Both the position numbers and the translations under genes were made by a program. The notes below the pieces were generated by a model, which was not told the DNA's origin, made no database searches, and was given only the letters and a program-made list of their open reading frames with translations. From Rhynchopus sp. YZ270_cl-10 (lineage: Eukaryota > Euglenozoa > Diplonemea > Diplonemida > Diplonemidae), in the NCBI GenBank assembly GCA_964035575.1, contig OZ037866.1, forward strand, positions 1,302,001 through 1,366,000: a stretch of DNA of 64,000 nucleotides, in the 5' to 3' direction. Each line of letters starts with the position of its first letter. The first letter of the stretch is position 1. Of the stretch, positions 1 through 10,090 are shown piece after piece.

Positions 1-3000
1 GAACGCTGGATCAACTGGATGATGCAGGGGACGGCTCTCCCGAACGGCCGTGGGTGGGAGCGTGCGAACCCGATGGCGAAGGGGGTGCTGATCCCACACG
101 AGGTGACGCCTGCGCCGCCGGTGAAGGTGGAGCTGGTGGAGCCCATCCCTGAGGAGGACACGGATGAGGTAACGTCTGAGGCGGGGTTCGTTGTGGCTGT
201 GATTCTGATCCCGCTTCTGCTGATTGTGCTGTGTGTGCACTTTGGGCTGACACGCCGGTCTGGGCTGTCTGGGCCTGGTGTGCCGCTGGAGGTTATGTCG
301 ACAACGCTGTCGGTGGTGCTGCTGGTTGTGCTTGCGCTGGCCACGTTTGCACTGACGAACAAGGCTGGACAGGACTCACTCGACACGTCGAAGGCGAACG
401 CCGACAACGCGATTATGTACGCGTCTGCACGGAACAAGGGGAACGTGGACTCAATGGCGGCGCAGGTGATGGGACAGATGGTGCAGGTTGCACACTCGAC
501 GTTGGATGCGTTCCTTATGGAAGGAAACGATAAGGGGTATACCATGCAGGCGTTATTCCAGACAGACCACGACGGAACATTCGCGACGTTCGTTCAACAT
601 CGCAACAGAGTTGCAAAAATTCAACGTGCACGGTCTGTCTTGCACTACTTAGACGGGGGTTGGACATATCACATTGTCACAAAGCAGGGATTCTTCATGG
701 ACAACCTGCGTGTGAACGACTACCGTGTGCAGGATGCCCTCGGCCGCACCATCTTCGACACAAACAGCGCAGACAACTTTGGTATTATGCAGAACGCCAT
801 TGAAGGTAACGGTGCTGCTGTGGACGACACGGGTCCGAACGTGCCAAAAGCCCTGTGGAACCCGCTGCACTGGGCGTTCAGCAACAAGCTTCCGACGGAT
901 GCGTTCACTTGGCACGCAGCGGAAGCTGCCGCGGGCAGGCCAAGGGCTGTCACCAACCCCGTGCAGTCGTACACGTACTCGCACTTCCTTAAGTCGCCGG
1001 TTATGACGACGTACTTCACCTTCTCGAAGGCAACAGCAGGGGACCAAACGACTGACGGGATTGTGTTTTGCAGCAGAGGTCTTGCGGAGCTGTCGCGCAA
1101 ACTGAAGAGCAACCTGGGGACGTGGGACAGATCCGTGAAGTTTGGAGAGAATGCGACTCTGGTGGTGCTGGACCAGACGACAGGGAGCATCATAGCGAGC
1201 AACGACCTGTCCAACAGCTTCTACACAAGCGAGGTGTACGGGGAGATCTTCGGGCCGACGAACACAGAGCGCGACGAGACACTGCAGTTTGGGTTCAAGC
1301 TGGAGACTGTGGACACAACTTCTGTGATTCCACTGAACGCGATTGCGAACAAGTGGCGGACGGAACACGGAGGCCTGGCGCTGCGCGGTGCCTCGTCGTC
1401 CGAGACGGGGCCGGCACTGTTTACGTTTGACCAGAAGGACTACTACGACACACACGGGAACTCGCGCACGCTTCTGCTGGTGAACTTTGAGGGTGGGATC
1501 AAGGACGCGTCGAAGGAAAACTGGGACGTTGTTGGGGCAGGGGTGCAGACGACGTCGGATGGCGACTTCAAGCAGGTCGGGGTGTTCTCAGGCTCTGCAC
1601 CCGTGCTGGTGCACACGTACCTGACGACACGTGTGGCACGTGTGGCACAGCAGGAGTCTCAGGAGTACAAGCTGACGGCACCGCACCCTGTGCCTGGGGT
1701 ATCCGGGTCTGCGGTGTACACACTGCGGAACAGTTCTGACCTGACACAGAAGACGTGGGTGCACAGGGACCCCTTCTTCAGATACCACGACTACACGCTG
1801 TCGGTGTTCATCCGCCCTGACGTGGACATGAACGAGGGTGACAGCAGCCCGACGTCACCGCGCATCTTCTCCGACACGCAGATCGGAGACTCTGCAATCC
1901 GCTGGTACGCGAACGGGGAGCTGAGGATTGCGCTCCTGCGGTACGGGTGCTGGGCAAAGCCGATCAAGGGCGGTCTGAGGGGTGGCCAGTGGGTGCATCT
2001 GGCTGCTGTTGTGAACTTTGTGGCGAAGACGTGTGTGGTGTACATGAACGGTGTTCCGATGTCGAGTGGGGAGATGCCTGGGCTTGTGGAGACGATGTTC
2101 CTCCCGTACACGGGGGAGCCGATGCAGATCGGGCTGCACTACAAGGGGCGGATGGACGAGTTCCAGATTGTGAGGAAGGCGCTGACACAGGAGGATGTGC
2201 TGCAGCTGTACAACAACGGGAAGCCTGGTGGGGACCCGATCTTTGTGGGGAGCAGGACGTGGATGGCTAACTTCGACACTCTGGATGTCCCCTTGGACTC
2301 GTCCGTGCCTTACCTCGTCGGTGCCCTTGTGCCTGTGAGCGACATCACACGTGACGTGGACAAGGCAACAGCGCGGAGCAACATGATTCTGTCGATCCAG
2401 AACGAGAACATCGACAAGGAGCTGGAGCGGAAGCTGGCTGTGACTGTGTTTGTGGTGGTGGTGATCTGCCTGGTTGCTGTGCTGCTGTTCATGCTGTTCA
2501 ACAATCTGATCACAAAGCCGTTTGAGCAGACGGCTCTGCTGATGACGGAGGCGGCTGTGATGAACATTGACACCATGCCGAAAACGAAGTCGTTTGTGCG
2601 TGAGCTGCAGACAATGAACCAAGCGATGGTGCTGCTTCTGTCGAACCTGCAGATGTACAAGAAGTTCCTCCCTGGTGCGCTCTTTGAGGAGAAGGAGCAG
2701 GACATTGTGCAGAACTCACGACCGCCACCTGGCATCACGAGCGGGACAGCCACAGTGGTGTTCACAGACATCCGTTCCTCGACTTCGATCTGGGAGGCTG
2801 TGCCTCAGGGCATGTGTGAAGCACTGAAGATCCACAACAGAATCATCCGAGAAGCGATGGACGAGTTTGAAGGCTACGAAGTGAAGACAATCGGGGACGC
2901 GTTTATGGTTGCATTTGCGACGGTGCTTGACGGTGTGAACTTCGGGTTGCGTGTGCACGAGGCTCTCCGCAATGCAACGTGGCCTGCAGAGTTGCTGCAT

Positions 3001-3972
3001 TTCAGACTCTGTGCTGACACAAGCCCGCTCTGGGGTGGGCTGACTGTGCGCATCGGTGTGAACGCCGGCCCTGTGACTGTGGAGAAGAACACACTGACGG
3101 GGCGGACAGACTACTTCGGACACACTGTGAACGTGGCTTCTCGCCTTGAGAGCACGTGCAAGCCAGGTGCTGTTGGACTGCGTCATGAAGTGTGGCAGGA
3201 GGAGTGTTCTGGGGTGTGCAGTGCTACTGTGGGTGAGGTGCGCAGGATTGAGCTGAAGGGTGTGTCTGGGAAGACACCCGTGTGCTGTGTGTGGCCTGCC
3301 TCGCTTGCTGGGCGTGTGACGAACCCGCTGATAGAGCGTCGCCTGTCCACTGGCTCGGTCCACACAATTGCATCCTCTGTGGTGACGGACACCTCAAGCA
3401 AGAGTTGTATGTCTGCGAAGTCTTTACCAGGGAGTGTATTGACGTCTGGGCGTCTGGCAACGGTTGGTGTTGTGCAGGTAGCTGTCGGGGACGAAGCCCA
3501 TGTTTCAGCAATGCGCACAATGTCAACACACTTGATAACGTTGAAGTCGTGTCTCGACCGCAGTGGTGGGCGTATGGTGTCAGTCATGGGCAGTTTTGTG
3601 TGCATTGCGTGGAACCTGTCACATGCCGCCCCAGCACACGTTGAGAACTCACTGCGCTTTGTGCAGTATCTGCACGGCACATCTGCGATACGTGTTGGTG
3701 GCCTTGTGACCGGCACAGTGCACCAAGGCGACGTGAGTGCGAATACGTTGCGCTTCGTGACTGTGTTGGGAGATGCTGTGCAGAAGTGCTGGCGTCTGTG
3801 TGAAGAGGCGAAGAAGGAGGAGGTGTTCTTCCTGTACGAGCCACCTGTGGACACAGTACTGCCGCAGAACCTTGAGCGTGCGCTGACACCACATAGGACT
3901 GGTGTGTATGTGGTGCAGCAGAAGCGGGACAAGTCGCAGTTGGATTCAGTTGCAGAAAATGCTGTGATGTGA
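1..3972 (+). CDS. Receptor-type adenylate cyclase with LamG-like ectodomain (5' end probably outside window)
   Basis: Predicted membrane adenylate cyclase making cAMP. Numbering is from the first ATG at 19, but the frame is open to base 1, so the true N-terminus is probably upstream. In order: hydrophobic segments at about 56-76 and 96-112, a long ectodomain of unknown fold, a LamG/concanavalin-like domain at about 585-760 (ending MDEFQIVRKAL), a transmembrane helix at 806-832, and a class III cyclase domain at about 910-1075. Every key catalytic residue is visible: metal-binding D917 (FTDI) and D960, adenine-selecting K956 (VKTIGD) and D1031, and transition-state N1038 and R1042 (NVASR). Ectodomain, one helix and a homodimer-type cyclase recall kinetoplastid receptor cyclases (GRESAG4 type). 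Residues about 1148-1290 look like a second, inactive cyclase domain. The ligand is unknown. Function is well supported; ectodomain assignment is moderate. Confidence 0.9.
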   Translation, partial: ERWINWMMQGTALPNGRGWERANPMAKGVLIPHEVTPAPPVKVELVEPIPEEDTDEVTSEAGFVVAVILIPLLLIVLCVHFGLTRRSGLSGPGVPLEVMSTTLSVVLLVVLALATFALTNKAGQDSLDTSKANADNAIMYASARNKGNVDSMAAQVMGQMVQVAHSTLDAFLMEGNDKGYTMQALFQTDHDGTFATFVQHRNRVAKIQRARSVLHYLDGGWTYHIVTKQGFFMDNLRVNDYRVQDALGRTIFDTNSADNFGIMQNAIEGNGAAVDDTGPNVPKALWNPLHWAFSNKLPTDAFTWHAAEAAAGRPRAVTNPVQSYTYSHFLKSPVMTTYFTFSKATAGDQTTDGIVFCSRGLAELSRKLKSNLGTWDRSVKFGENATLVVLDQTTGSIIASNDLSNSFYTSEVYGEIFGPTNTERDETLQFGFKLETVDTTSVIPLNAIANKWRTEHGGLALRGASSSETGPALFTFDQKDYYDTHGNSRTLLLVNFEGGIKDASKENWDVVGAGVQTTSDGDFKQVGVFSGSAPVLVHTYLTTRVARVAQQESQEYKLTAPHPVPGVSGSAVYTLRNSSDLTQKTWVHRDPFFRYHDYTLSVFIRPDVDMNEGDSSPTSPRIFSDTQIGDSAIRWYANGELRIALLRYGCWAKPIKGGLRGGQWVHLAAVVNFVAKTCVVYMNGVPMSSGEMPGLVETMFLPYTGEPMQIGLHYKGRMDEFQIVRKALTQEDVLQLYNNGKPGGDPIFVGSRTWMANFDTLDVPLDSSVPYLVGALVPVSDITRDVDKATARSNMILSIQNENIDKELERKLAVTVFVVVVICLVAVLLFMLFNNLITKPFEQTALLMTEAAVMNIDTMPKTKSFVRELQTMNQAMVLLLSNLQMYKKFLPGALFEEKEQDIVQNSRPPPGITSGTATVVFTDIRSSTSIWEAVPQGMCEALKIHNRIIREAMDEFEGYEVKTIGDAFMVAFATVLDGVNFGLRVHEALRNATWPAELLHFRLCADTSPLWGGLTVRIGVNAGPVTVEKNTLTGRTDYFGHTVNVASRLESTCKPGAVGLRHEVWQEECSGVCSATVGEVRRIELKGVSGKTPVCCVWPASLAGRVTNPLIERRLSTGSVHTIASSVVTDTSSKSCMSAKSLPGSVLTSGRLATVGVVQVAVGDEAHVSAMRTMSTHLITLKSCLDRSGGRMVSVMGSFVCIAWNLSHAAPAHVENSLRFVQYLHGTSAIRVGGLVTGTVHQGDVSANTLRFVTVLGDAVQKCWRLCEEAKKEEVFFLYEPPVDTVLPQNLERALTPHRTGVYVVQQKRDKSQLDSVAENAVM

Positions 3973-4087
3973 GCCACTGCAGGATCCTCCTTTTGTCATA
4001 CAGGTGGTTAACTATGCCTGTCACGCTTATGTGGATGAGATGCTGACTAAGTAGGAGCGTCTTTTTGCCACTTCAAGTACTTTAATG

Positions 4088-4123
4088 TTTGCTTTGTATC
4101 GTTGTTTTCCAACAACAGATATG
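4088..4123 (+). repeat. 36-bp intergenic repeat with small hairpin, copy 1
   Basis: The sequence matches 6941-6976 except for one base (TTTGTATC against TTTGCATC). It contains GTTGTTTTCCAACAAC, which can fold into a 6-bp stem with a TTCC loop, and ends ACAGATATG. No function is known; it could be part of an RNA gene, a processing signal or a repeat fragment. Confidence 0.6.
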
Positions 4124-4257
4124 AACTCGTCCGCAAACCCCCCTGTGAAGATTCATCCTTTTGGTGTTTTATTGATTTTTGATTTCCCCCACAGAAGGTG
4201 CAGCTAAGTGAGATTCTGCTTTAGAAATAGGTTTGGGGGCTGTTGCAGTGGTTATTT

Positions 4258-4400
4258 GTTTCTTGCGAACTTGAAATGACACATTTCAAGAGGGCAAATT
4301 AAATAGGGTCCTTATTTGCATTTACGCCGTGCAGTGGTGGGGTCAATCTCGAAAATTGGACAATTTTTTGACCACATTAATTTTGCAAAATATGAGCGCG
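4258..4400 (+). repeat. Solo end of the 55-57 kb inverted-repeat element family
   Basis: This block is clearly similar to 55195-55345 and, reversed, to 57520-57670. All share a core with ACACATTTCAAGAG, then GGGTCCTTATTTGCATTT, then TGGTGGGGTCAATCTCG. Here it stands alone, so it is a fragment or a diverged copy whose partner end I could not find. Confidence 0.65.
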
Positions 4401-4557
4401 GTCACTAATACATAGGGGTTTGGGTCTGGGGCTGAGGGAGCGTGGAGTGCATCCCAGTTGTGGAGGTGGCAGAGACCTCTTGAGAAGGGGTCTTTGCTGT
4501 CATTGCAGTGTCTTGGTTGGTGACGGTGAGGGGCTGATCACCTGTACTGTCACGCTA

Positions 4558-4657
4558 TAGCTGCTGCTTCAGTTCCACCAGCTGTCGCAGAAGGTCAAGG
4601 TTCTGCCTCTGCAGCTCCTCCCTCGACTCCTCTTCCCGTGATCGTGTTGCTGCTAAT
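4558..4657 (-). pseudogene. C-terminal coiled-coil coding fragment
   Basis: Read on the minus strand, this stretch encodes about 33 residues in a strong heptad pattern rich in E, Q, L and R (including LQRQNLDLLRQLVELKQQL) and then stops. The composition looks coding, but nothing recognisable precedes it. It could be the last exon of a lost gene or the tail of a transposon protein. Such leucine/glutamine coiled-coil tails are common after Myb-like DNA-binding domains in transposon proteins, but that link is only a guess. Confidence 0.35.
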
Positions 4658-5608
4658 CAACGAAACAACTTTACTTACCTATCGATCCTACTATTTCTTT
4701 TGCCCCTTTTTTTTCGGCTTGCATTCAGGGCGTTCGCTATCGCCATCGTTTTTTCCTGATCGTGGCGAAATGCCAAAAACCCCGAAATTTTCGTTTTTTT
4801 ACTAGTGCTTAAAATAGGTCAAAAAAAATTTTCCCGCCGGAGAGAAGTTAGTTCGTGGGGTGAATCCCTGGTACTGAATGGTCAAAAAAAATTTGCGATT
4901 TGCGCGTGATCCCTTCCCCAGCACAAGTGATATTACAGCTGAACTTTCCTGATACTAAAACCAGCAAAACGATGGAGAATTTCATCAATCCCCCCTCACT
5001 GAGGGTCTCTTTGTGTTGTTTAATCAAACAGATGTACAAGAGAGGCATCTGTCATATGAGACTTCATCCTTATTTTGATTATTTTCAACTCTCTGCCGTT
5101 GAAAGTAGAGTTGACACGAGCAGTGACACCTTCTATAACAGGGGGTACGGTACACCTTCAGCAGACTGCAGGATTGAGGAGCGAGCGGGAGTGCTGGGGA
5201 AACTTCCTCTCACGGCAGGCGGGTTTGCGGATGATTTTGAGTACAGTGGACACCCCTCTACGACCCCCCCTCCGGGGGGGTCTACAGGGTGGTGGGGAGA
5301 AATCTCTCTCTCTCTTTTTTTTTTTTTTTTTCCCCCTTTTTTTATTTATTTATTTATTTATACAGGGTTTCGCCCCGCTGGGGCGAAATAAAATGTCATT
5401 TTTTCAGGAAAAGATTTTTTTAACGAAAAAAAATATTTTTCGCCCCGGGGCGAACGCCCTGCTTGCATTGCCGTTTTGCCTCAGGCTTGGCGCTGTCGGG
5501 TGTGGCCGGGCTCGCCCCGCTCCTCTTTCTGCTTCTGAAGCGGTGGCCAGGCTAGGCCTGGCAAGCCATCACCACCGTTGATGATGCATGCGTCTTCGGG
5601 GACGGGTG

Positions 5609-5995
5609 TCACGCTGTCACGTTAACGCACCAGGTCTTCCCAGTGCTCGGCACGGTCTGCATTGCGCACGTAAAGCCGCTGTTGTTGAGTGCGGCGACAA
5701 AGTCCGCGGGGTTGGGGATACATTGGTACCCGCATGAGGAGCGACTTCTGGCACCGCATACGCTGCGTTCCTGTACGGGGCGTATGACGAGCCCAAAATA
5801 TTTGGGTGAGGCGATCATCACCCTCCCGTGATACAGCAATGCTGCTTCACGAGCCTCCTTGAGGCTCGTGAAGCTTGAGGGGGTGGGTCTGGGTGGTTGC
5901 GGCGGCCGTCGCCTTCTGGCGACGGCTCCTTTTCTCGGCCCGTCTCCGGTGCGCAGCTGCTCTATAGCTATACATTCCAAACATGCAAACCACAT
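5609..5995 (-). CDS. Hypothetical protein or fragment in a GC-rich island
   Basis: A 128-residue open frame in a local GC-rich island within AT-rich DNA. The C-terminal half (from about YHGRVMIASPKYFG to the end) has balanced composition and several cysteines and could be a real protein part. The N-terminal half is Arg/Pro-rich and lies over palindromic repeats such as ACGAGCCTCC/GGAGGCTCGT. No domain was recognised. It is on the strand opposite to all confident genes and may be a transposon remnant or chance. Confidence 0.25.
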   Translation of the reverse strand: MWFACLECIAIEQLRTGDGPRKGAVARRRRPPQPPRPTPSSFTSLKEAREAALLYHGRVMIASPKYFGLVIRPVQERSVCGARSRSSCGYQCIPNPADFVAALNNSGFTCAMQTVPSTGKTWCVNVTA

Positions 5996-6100
5996 CAGGC
6001 GTTAACAACTGAGGACTGAAAGGAAATAAGCAACAATACTCTGTCATTGTATCGCATCTAATGGCAAACAACAGTTTGCACTGAAAAAACTGCAATGATA

Positions 6101-6185
6101 TGCCCCTAGGCATACCTAGAAAGCGAATATAGGGCGAATACGAAATTCGCCTGCAAGGTATGCCTAGCCTAGGCTAGTCTAGGGG
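6101..6185. repeat. CATACCTAG foldback repeat, copy 1
   Basis: The inverted repeat opens with CTAGGCATACCTAG, followed by AAAGCGAATAT, and closes with AAGGTATGCCTAG; the centre also folds (GGCGAATACGAAATTCGCC). A second copy lies at 36233-36330. Both are about 90 bp, non-coding and intergenic, as expected of a tiny MITE. Confidence 0.7.
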
Positions 6186-7138
6186 GACTATGTAATCCCC
6201 CTATTCCGACACCCCAAAAGAGTCACTCCCCCCCGGGTGGACTACGTGGGTCCAATTTTCGGACAAATTTTTTTGTACAAACATACGAAGCGGTACGTGT
6301 CCGGTTTGAACAAGATAAAACAATAAGATCGCGTTTCTTTTATCGAACAGATTTTATTCTCCGCGCCCCGTGCCCAAAACGTAAACACCACTTTGAATCA
6401 GAAAAAATATTTTCCTCTCCTTTTTTCTTCCACACGCGCTGGTTTTTGTATTTCGCTAATTTTTATCACAAAGCTTTCCCTAGTTTCGAGTACGAAACTT
6501 TCTCCATGTATTGCACGGGAAACAATATGGTGGTTCCGTGCTTATCATAGAACCTGGCACCTTGTGTGTCTCCCAAAAACCAAAAGCGTTGTGTGTGTAG
6601 TTTTGAAGGAAGGAAAAATAAAATAAACTGTTAATACAATTACAGCACACAGATGCAGCAAAATGGCTCGCTTTTGCGGGTGGCGGAATGTCTTCTCTTT
6701 TTGTTCTTCGACTCAGCAGGTTTTTCATAAAAGTTGCTGTCAAGGGTTCAGGACGACTGACGTCGATACCTTCCTTAGTACAAAAGGCTTCGGCCAACAT
6801 TGAGTACAGACGCTAGGTTCCCCAAGCGGGTCCTTAGCTATTGTCGACACAACAAAAAAGAAAGTTGGGAACATTTTGTTGATCCCTATACCTATGCTCT
6901 CCAACTATTGAATGTATAACACTGTTATGTTGAACTAATATTTGCTTTGCATCGTTGTTTTCCAACAACAGATATGTTTTCCTGTGTTGATGAACCAAAT
7001 AACGTTCTGCACGAAATGATAATGTTATTGTTGCTCCATTGTTTGCAACTCGATGTCGAGTCGTCGTTGGCAACTTCCACTCCTCCTCCCCTTATTCACG
7101 AAAACGAAGTGAACCCATGCTTTGTCTCTGTGCTCTGT

Positions 7139-7178
7139 TCCCCGTCCCTGACCTCCTGCCACCAAACCTCCAACACAG
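7139..7178 (+). promoter_or_regulatory. Putative trans-splice acceptor upstream of the first hydrolase gene
   Basis: A C-rich pyrimidine stretch ends in CCTCCAACACAG, 24 nt before the ATG at 7203. Similar tracts and AG dinucleotides precede the other plus-strand genes. If transcripts are trans-spliced, this is the likely acceptor. This is inferred from sequence pattern only. Confidence 0.45.
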
Positions 7179-7202
7179 AGCAGAACACAAGAGAGGAAAA
7201 CA

Positions 7203-9461
7203 ATGTTAACGTGGCTTCTGCTGTCAGCAGCAGCGCTCTGCGCACCAGGTGTGGAGGTTGTGACGTCGGACACAGGTGCGTACAACATTGCCGTGAACGG
7301 GACAGCGTGGCTGACAGGAGGGAACGCGTCGTTCTTCTCTGACGGGAAGTGGCTGTCTGTGTCTGACGGGAGTCTGAGTGTGGCTGTGTCGGATGCACAG
7401 GGAGAGGACAAGTTTGGTGCGTACACAGGGAAGAGCCTGGTGTTCACTGCCGGTGCGTTCCGTGTGGATGCGTTGGCAAAGAACTACGACGGCTTTGCTG
7501 TGTTCGATGTGGTCTACACGTCGGGTGTGTCGAATGCGAACGGGAGCGACATCGACGGCATCTCTGCCACGTACCCTTCCTTCAACCTTGTGCAGCCGTC
7601 TGGTGCACCCAAGCTCGGTGTCATGGCGTGGAAGGGTGTTGACCTCAACGTCAAGCTGTCTGGACCTCTCTTCGGGATGTGGCCTGCAGGGCTGTCCACT
7701 GCGAGGGATTCTGGCCCACACGTGCTCTTCGATGACGCGCACACAGTGATGATCTCAGCAGCCTCGAACTTCATGACGCACACCTTCGCTGTGAAAGGCA
7801 GCTCCTTCGCAGCAGGTCTCCTTGGCTCTGTGACTGACATCCCTGCAGGCTACAGCATCAGCACAATTCTGTCTGGTGGTGCGGCTGGTGTGGGAATCAA
7901 CAACGAAGTGCAGGCATGGGGTGACAGACTGCGTGCACGTTACGGCAAGACCTGGGACACGTACAACAACGACTTCACTTCCACACATCTGGGCTACGCG
8001 ACGGACAACGGTGCGTACTACTACTACAATCCAGGGAACGGGACGTACGCAGATGCGATGCTTGCTGTGAAGAAGCAGGCTGAGGTGCAGAACATCCCTT
8101 ACCGCCACGCCCTCATCGACTCGTGGTGGTACTTCAAAGGTGAGCACAACGGTGTGTCGAACTGGACTGCAGCACCCGGCATCTTCTACGAGAACGGAGG
8201 AGACGCAGACCTGGTGCGTCTCAACCAGGAGACTGGGTGGCCGTTCATCGCACACAACCGGGGGTGGGCCAAGGACACTACCTACGCTGTGGCGAATGGT
8301 GGGCGCTTTGCGTTCTCGGAGACCCAGGGAAACGACACATATGTGGTGCCGCTGGAGCAGGAGTTTTGGAACGAGCTGATTGGGAATGCTACAAAGTGGG
8401 GACTGAAGACGTACGAGCAGGACTGGCTGCACAATGAGTGGGAGTTGACGTCTGTGCTGCACGAGAATGCTACTCTTGCGCGCATGTGGCTGATGCAGAT
8501 GGACAGTGCGGCTGGTGACCACGACACAACGATACAGATGTGCATGAACTATCCACGACACGTGCTGCAGTCGCTGGAGATGCCACAGGTCACACAGGTC
8601 CGTGTCAGTGGCGATTACGCACCAATCAACGACACTGCTCCAGGCAACTGGAACATAGGCGGTTCCTCAGTGCTGGCACACGCCCTCGCCGTGCGTTGCT
8701 ACAAAGACAACTTCTGGACAACCTCACCCGAGCCAGGCAGCTCGCGTGGCAGCATCATCAACCCAGATACACCACGTGCCGCTGCTGTCGCCACGCTCTC
8801 AGCAGGCCCCGTCACACCCTCCGATGGTGCGATGTTCCAGAACGCACCTCTGATCATGAAGTCGACACGTGCAGACGGTGTGCTGCTGCACCCCTCCCGC
8901 CCCTGCACGTACAGCGACGGCTTCATCAGGAGGATGTCGACGCAGAGTGTCGAAGGGCCAGAGGGACACGTGTGGAGCACATTCAGCACCGTCGGCAGTG
9001 CCCGCCACGACATTGTGTTCGTGACGCTGCTGAATGAGACGTTCTCTGTGCAGCCGTCGTTCCTGAACCTGAACGGTGTGCACGAGGCACGTGGCGAGGC
9101 AGTCGCGTTCACGTACGACGCAGTGAGCGGTGCGGGGCTTGTGGTGGCAGCGTTCTCGGATGTGTCGCCAATGGTGCTGATGCCGACCAAGACGGCGAAC
9201 GACTTCCAGATCTACTACACGTCGCCTGTGGTGCGCAACGGGTGGGCGCTGCTTGGCGAGCTTGACAAGTGGGTGCCTGCGTCTGAGTTCCGCTTTGTCG
9301 ATGCGTCTGTTGACGGCGACGACCTTGTGGCCACATGCATGGGCTCTGCAGGCGAGACAGTGAAGGTCTCCTTCGCAAAGGGTGGGAAGGTGACCACAGT
9401 GTCGTGCACCTTCACAGGGGACTCCATGCGTGTCTCGTCCAATGGTGCTTGCTCGTTTTAG
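7203..9461 (+). CDS. Secreted TIM-barrel glycoside hydrolase-like protein, paralogue 1
   Basis: 752 residues with a signal peptide (MLTWLLLSAAALCA) and many N-glycosylation sequons. Layout suggests an N-terminal beta domain (about 20-240), a TIM barrel (about 250-560) and a C-terminal beta domain. Barrel signatures resemble clan GH-D (GH27/31/36) alpha-glycosidases: LIDSWWY on an early strand (D306), YEQDW holding a likely nucleophile D407, and RVSGDY holding a likely acid/base D471. Similar uncharacterised proteins with LIDSWWY and YEQDW motifs occur, from memory, in marine invertebrates. It is first of four tandem paralogues. The 5' part is almost identical in sequence to paralogues 3 and 4, while the last 100 nt match paralogue 2, a sign of gene conversion. 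The exact substrate cannot be told. Confidence 0.8.
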   Translation: MLTWLLLSAAALCAPGVEVVTSDTGAYNIAVNGTAWLTGGNASFFSDGKWLSVSDGSLSVAVSDAQGEDKFGAYTGKSLVFTAGAFRVDALAKNYDGFAVFDVVYTSGVSNANGSDIDGISATYPSFNLVQPSGAPKLGVMAWKGVDLNVKLSGPLFGMWPAGLSTARDSGPHVLFDDAHTVMISAASNFMTHTFAVKGSSFAAGLLGSVTDIPAGYSISTILSGGAAGVGINNEVQAWGDRLRARYGKTWDTYNNDFTSTHLGYATDNGAYYYYNPGNGTYADAMLAVKKQAEVQNIPYRHALIDSWWYFKGEHNGVSNWTAAPGIFYENGGDADLVRLNQETGWPFIAHNRGWAKDTTYAVANGGRFAFSETQGNDTYVVPLEQEFWNELIGNATKWGLKTYEQDWLHNEWELTSVLHENATLARMWLMQMDSAAGDHDTTIQMCMNYPRHVLQSLEMPQVTQVRVSGDYAPINDTAPGNWNIGGSSVLAHALAVRCYKDNFWTTSPEPGSSRGSIINPDTPRAAAVATLSAGPVTPSDGAMFQNAPLIMKSTRADGVLLHPSRPCTYSDGFIRRMSTQSVEGPEGHVWSTFSTVGSARHDIVFVTLLNETFSVQPSFLNLNGVHEARGEAVAFTYDAVSGAGLVVAAFSDVSPMVLMPTKTANDFQIYYTSPVVRNGWALLGELDKWVPASEFRFVDASVDGDDLVATCMGSAGETVKVSFAKGGKVTTVSCTFTGDSMRVSSNGACSF

Positions 9462-9984
9462 TTGTTTCGTTGCTTCGTGGTTTGGTTGTCTCTCCGTTTG
9501 ATTTGTCAAACCAATATCCCAGATAATTAGGAAGGATGCAGCAGTTCATCCTCAGTGTTTGCAATGTTAGAATCCCCACCCCATTGCCTTGCTTTGTTTG
9601 CACTCTCAACAAATATCAAAAAGAAAACTATCAGATAGCCGCCCCGCCTTCACCAGGCGAAAAAATGAACAAGAGGATAGGGTTTCAGCTGGGGCAAACG
9701 TTTTATCACAGTTTCTTCCAGGAAGATTTTTTTTTTTTTTCTTCTTTTTTTCAAAAAATCTGAAAAAAAAAAAAAAAAGAAAAGAAGATTTCTTCTTTTG
9801 GGAAAAATAAAAATAAAAAAAAATTTGGGGAAAAAAATTTGACGGGCCTCAGAGGCCTGGTCATATGGGCCAGTCTCCGAAGCACGCTCCATTTACAACC
9901 AAGAGTGTGCCTTTGTACACCCTCTTCAGGTAAAAACCATCTAAGATGTGTAAAAACACCTGCCTCGCACAGTCCCAACACAAA

Positions 9985-10090
9985 ATTTTCCGCTCGCTGC
10001 GCTCGCGGAGGTACACCTTAAATTTTTTTTCCGCTCGCTTCGCTTGCGGAAGTACCCCAAAATTTTTCTCCGCTCGCTGCGCTCGCGGAA
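9985..10090. repeat. Array of palindromic CGCTCGCTGCGCTCGCG units
   Basis: Three imperfect units of a self-complementary motif (CGCTCGCTGCGCTCGCGG or close variants), each followed by a GTACACC-like spacer and a T-rich run. Inverted versions with the same spacer occur at 50255-50315. Each unit can fold alone. This looks like the body of a foldback repeat family. Confidence 0.6.

Larger units (their letters stand above)
3973..7178. other. Intergenic region with repeat fragments
   Basis: AT-rich DNA between the cyclase and the first hydrolase gene. It holds a 36-bp sequence occurring twice (4088-4123 and 6941-6976), one end of the repeat family seen at 55-57 kb (4258-4400), a coiled-coil coding scrap on the minus strand (4558-4657), a homopolymer-rich stretch with short TTTA repeats near 5310-5360, a GC-rich island at 5440-5960 and a small foldback repeat near 6101-6185. 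No complete gene is convincing. Confidence 0.6.
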
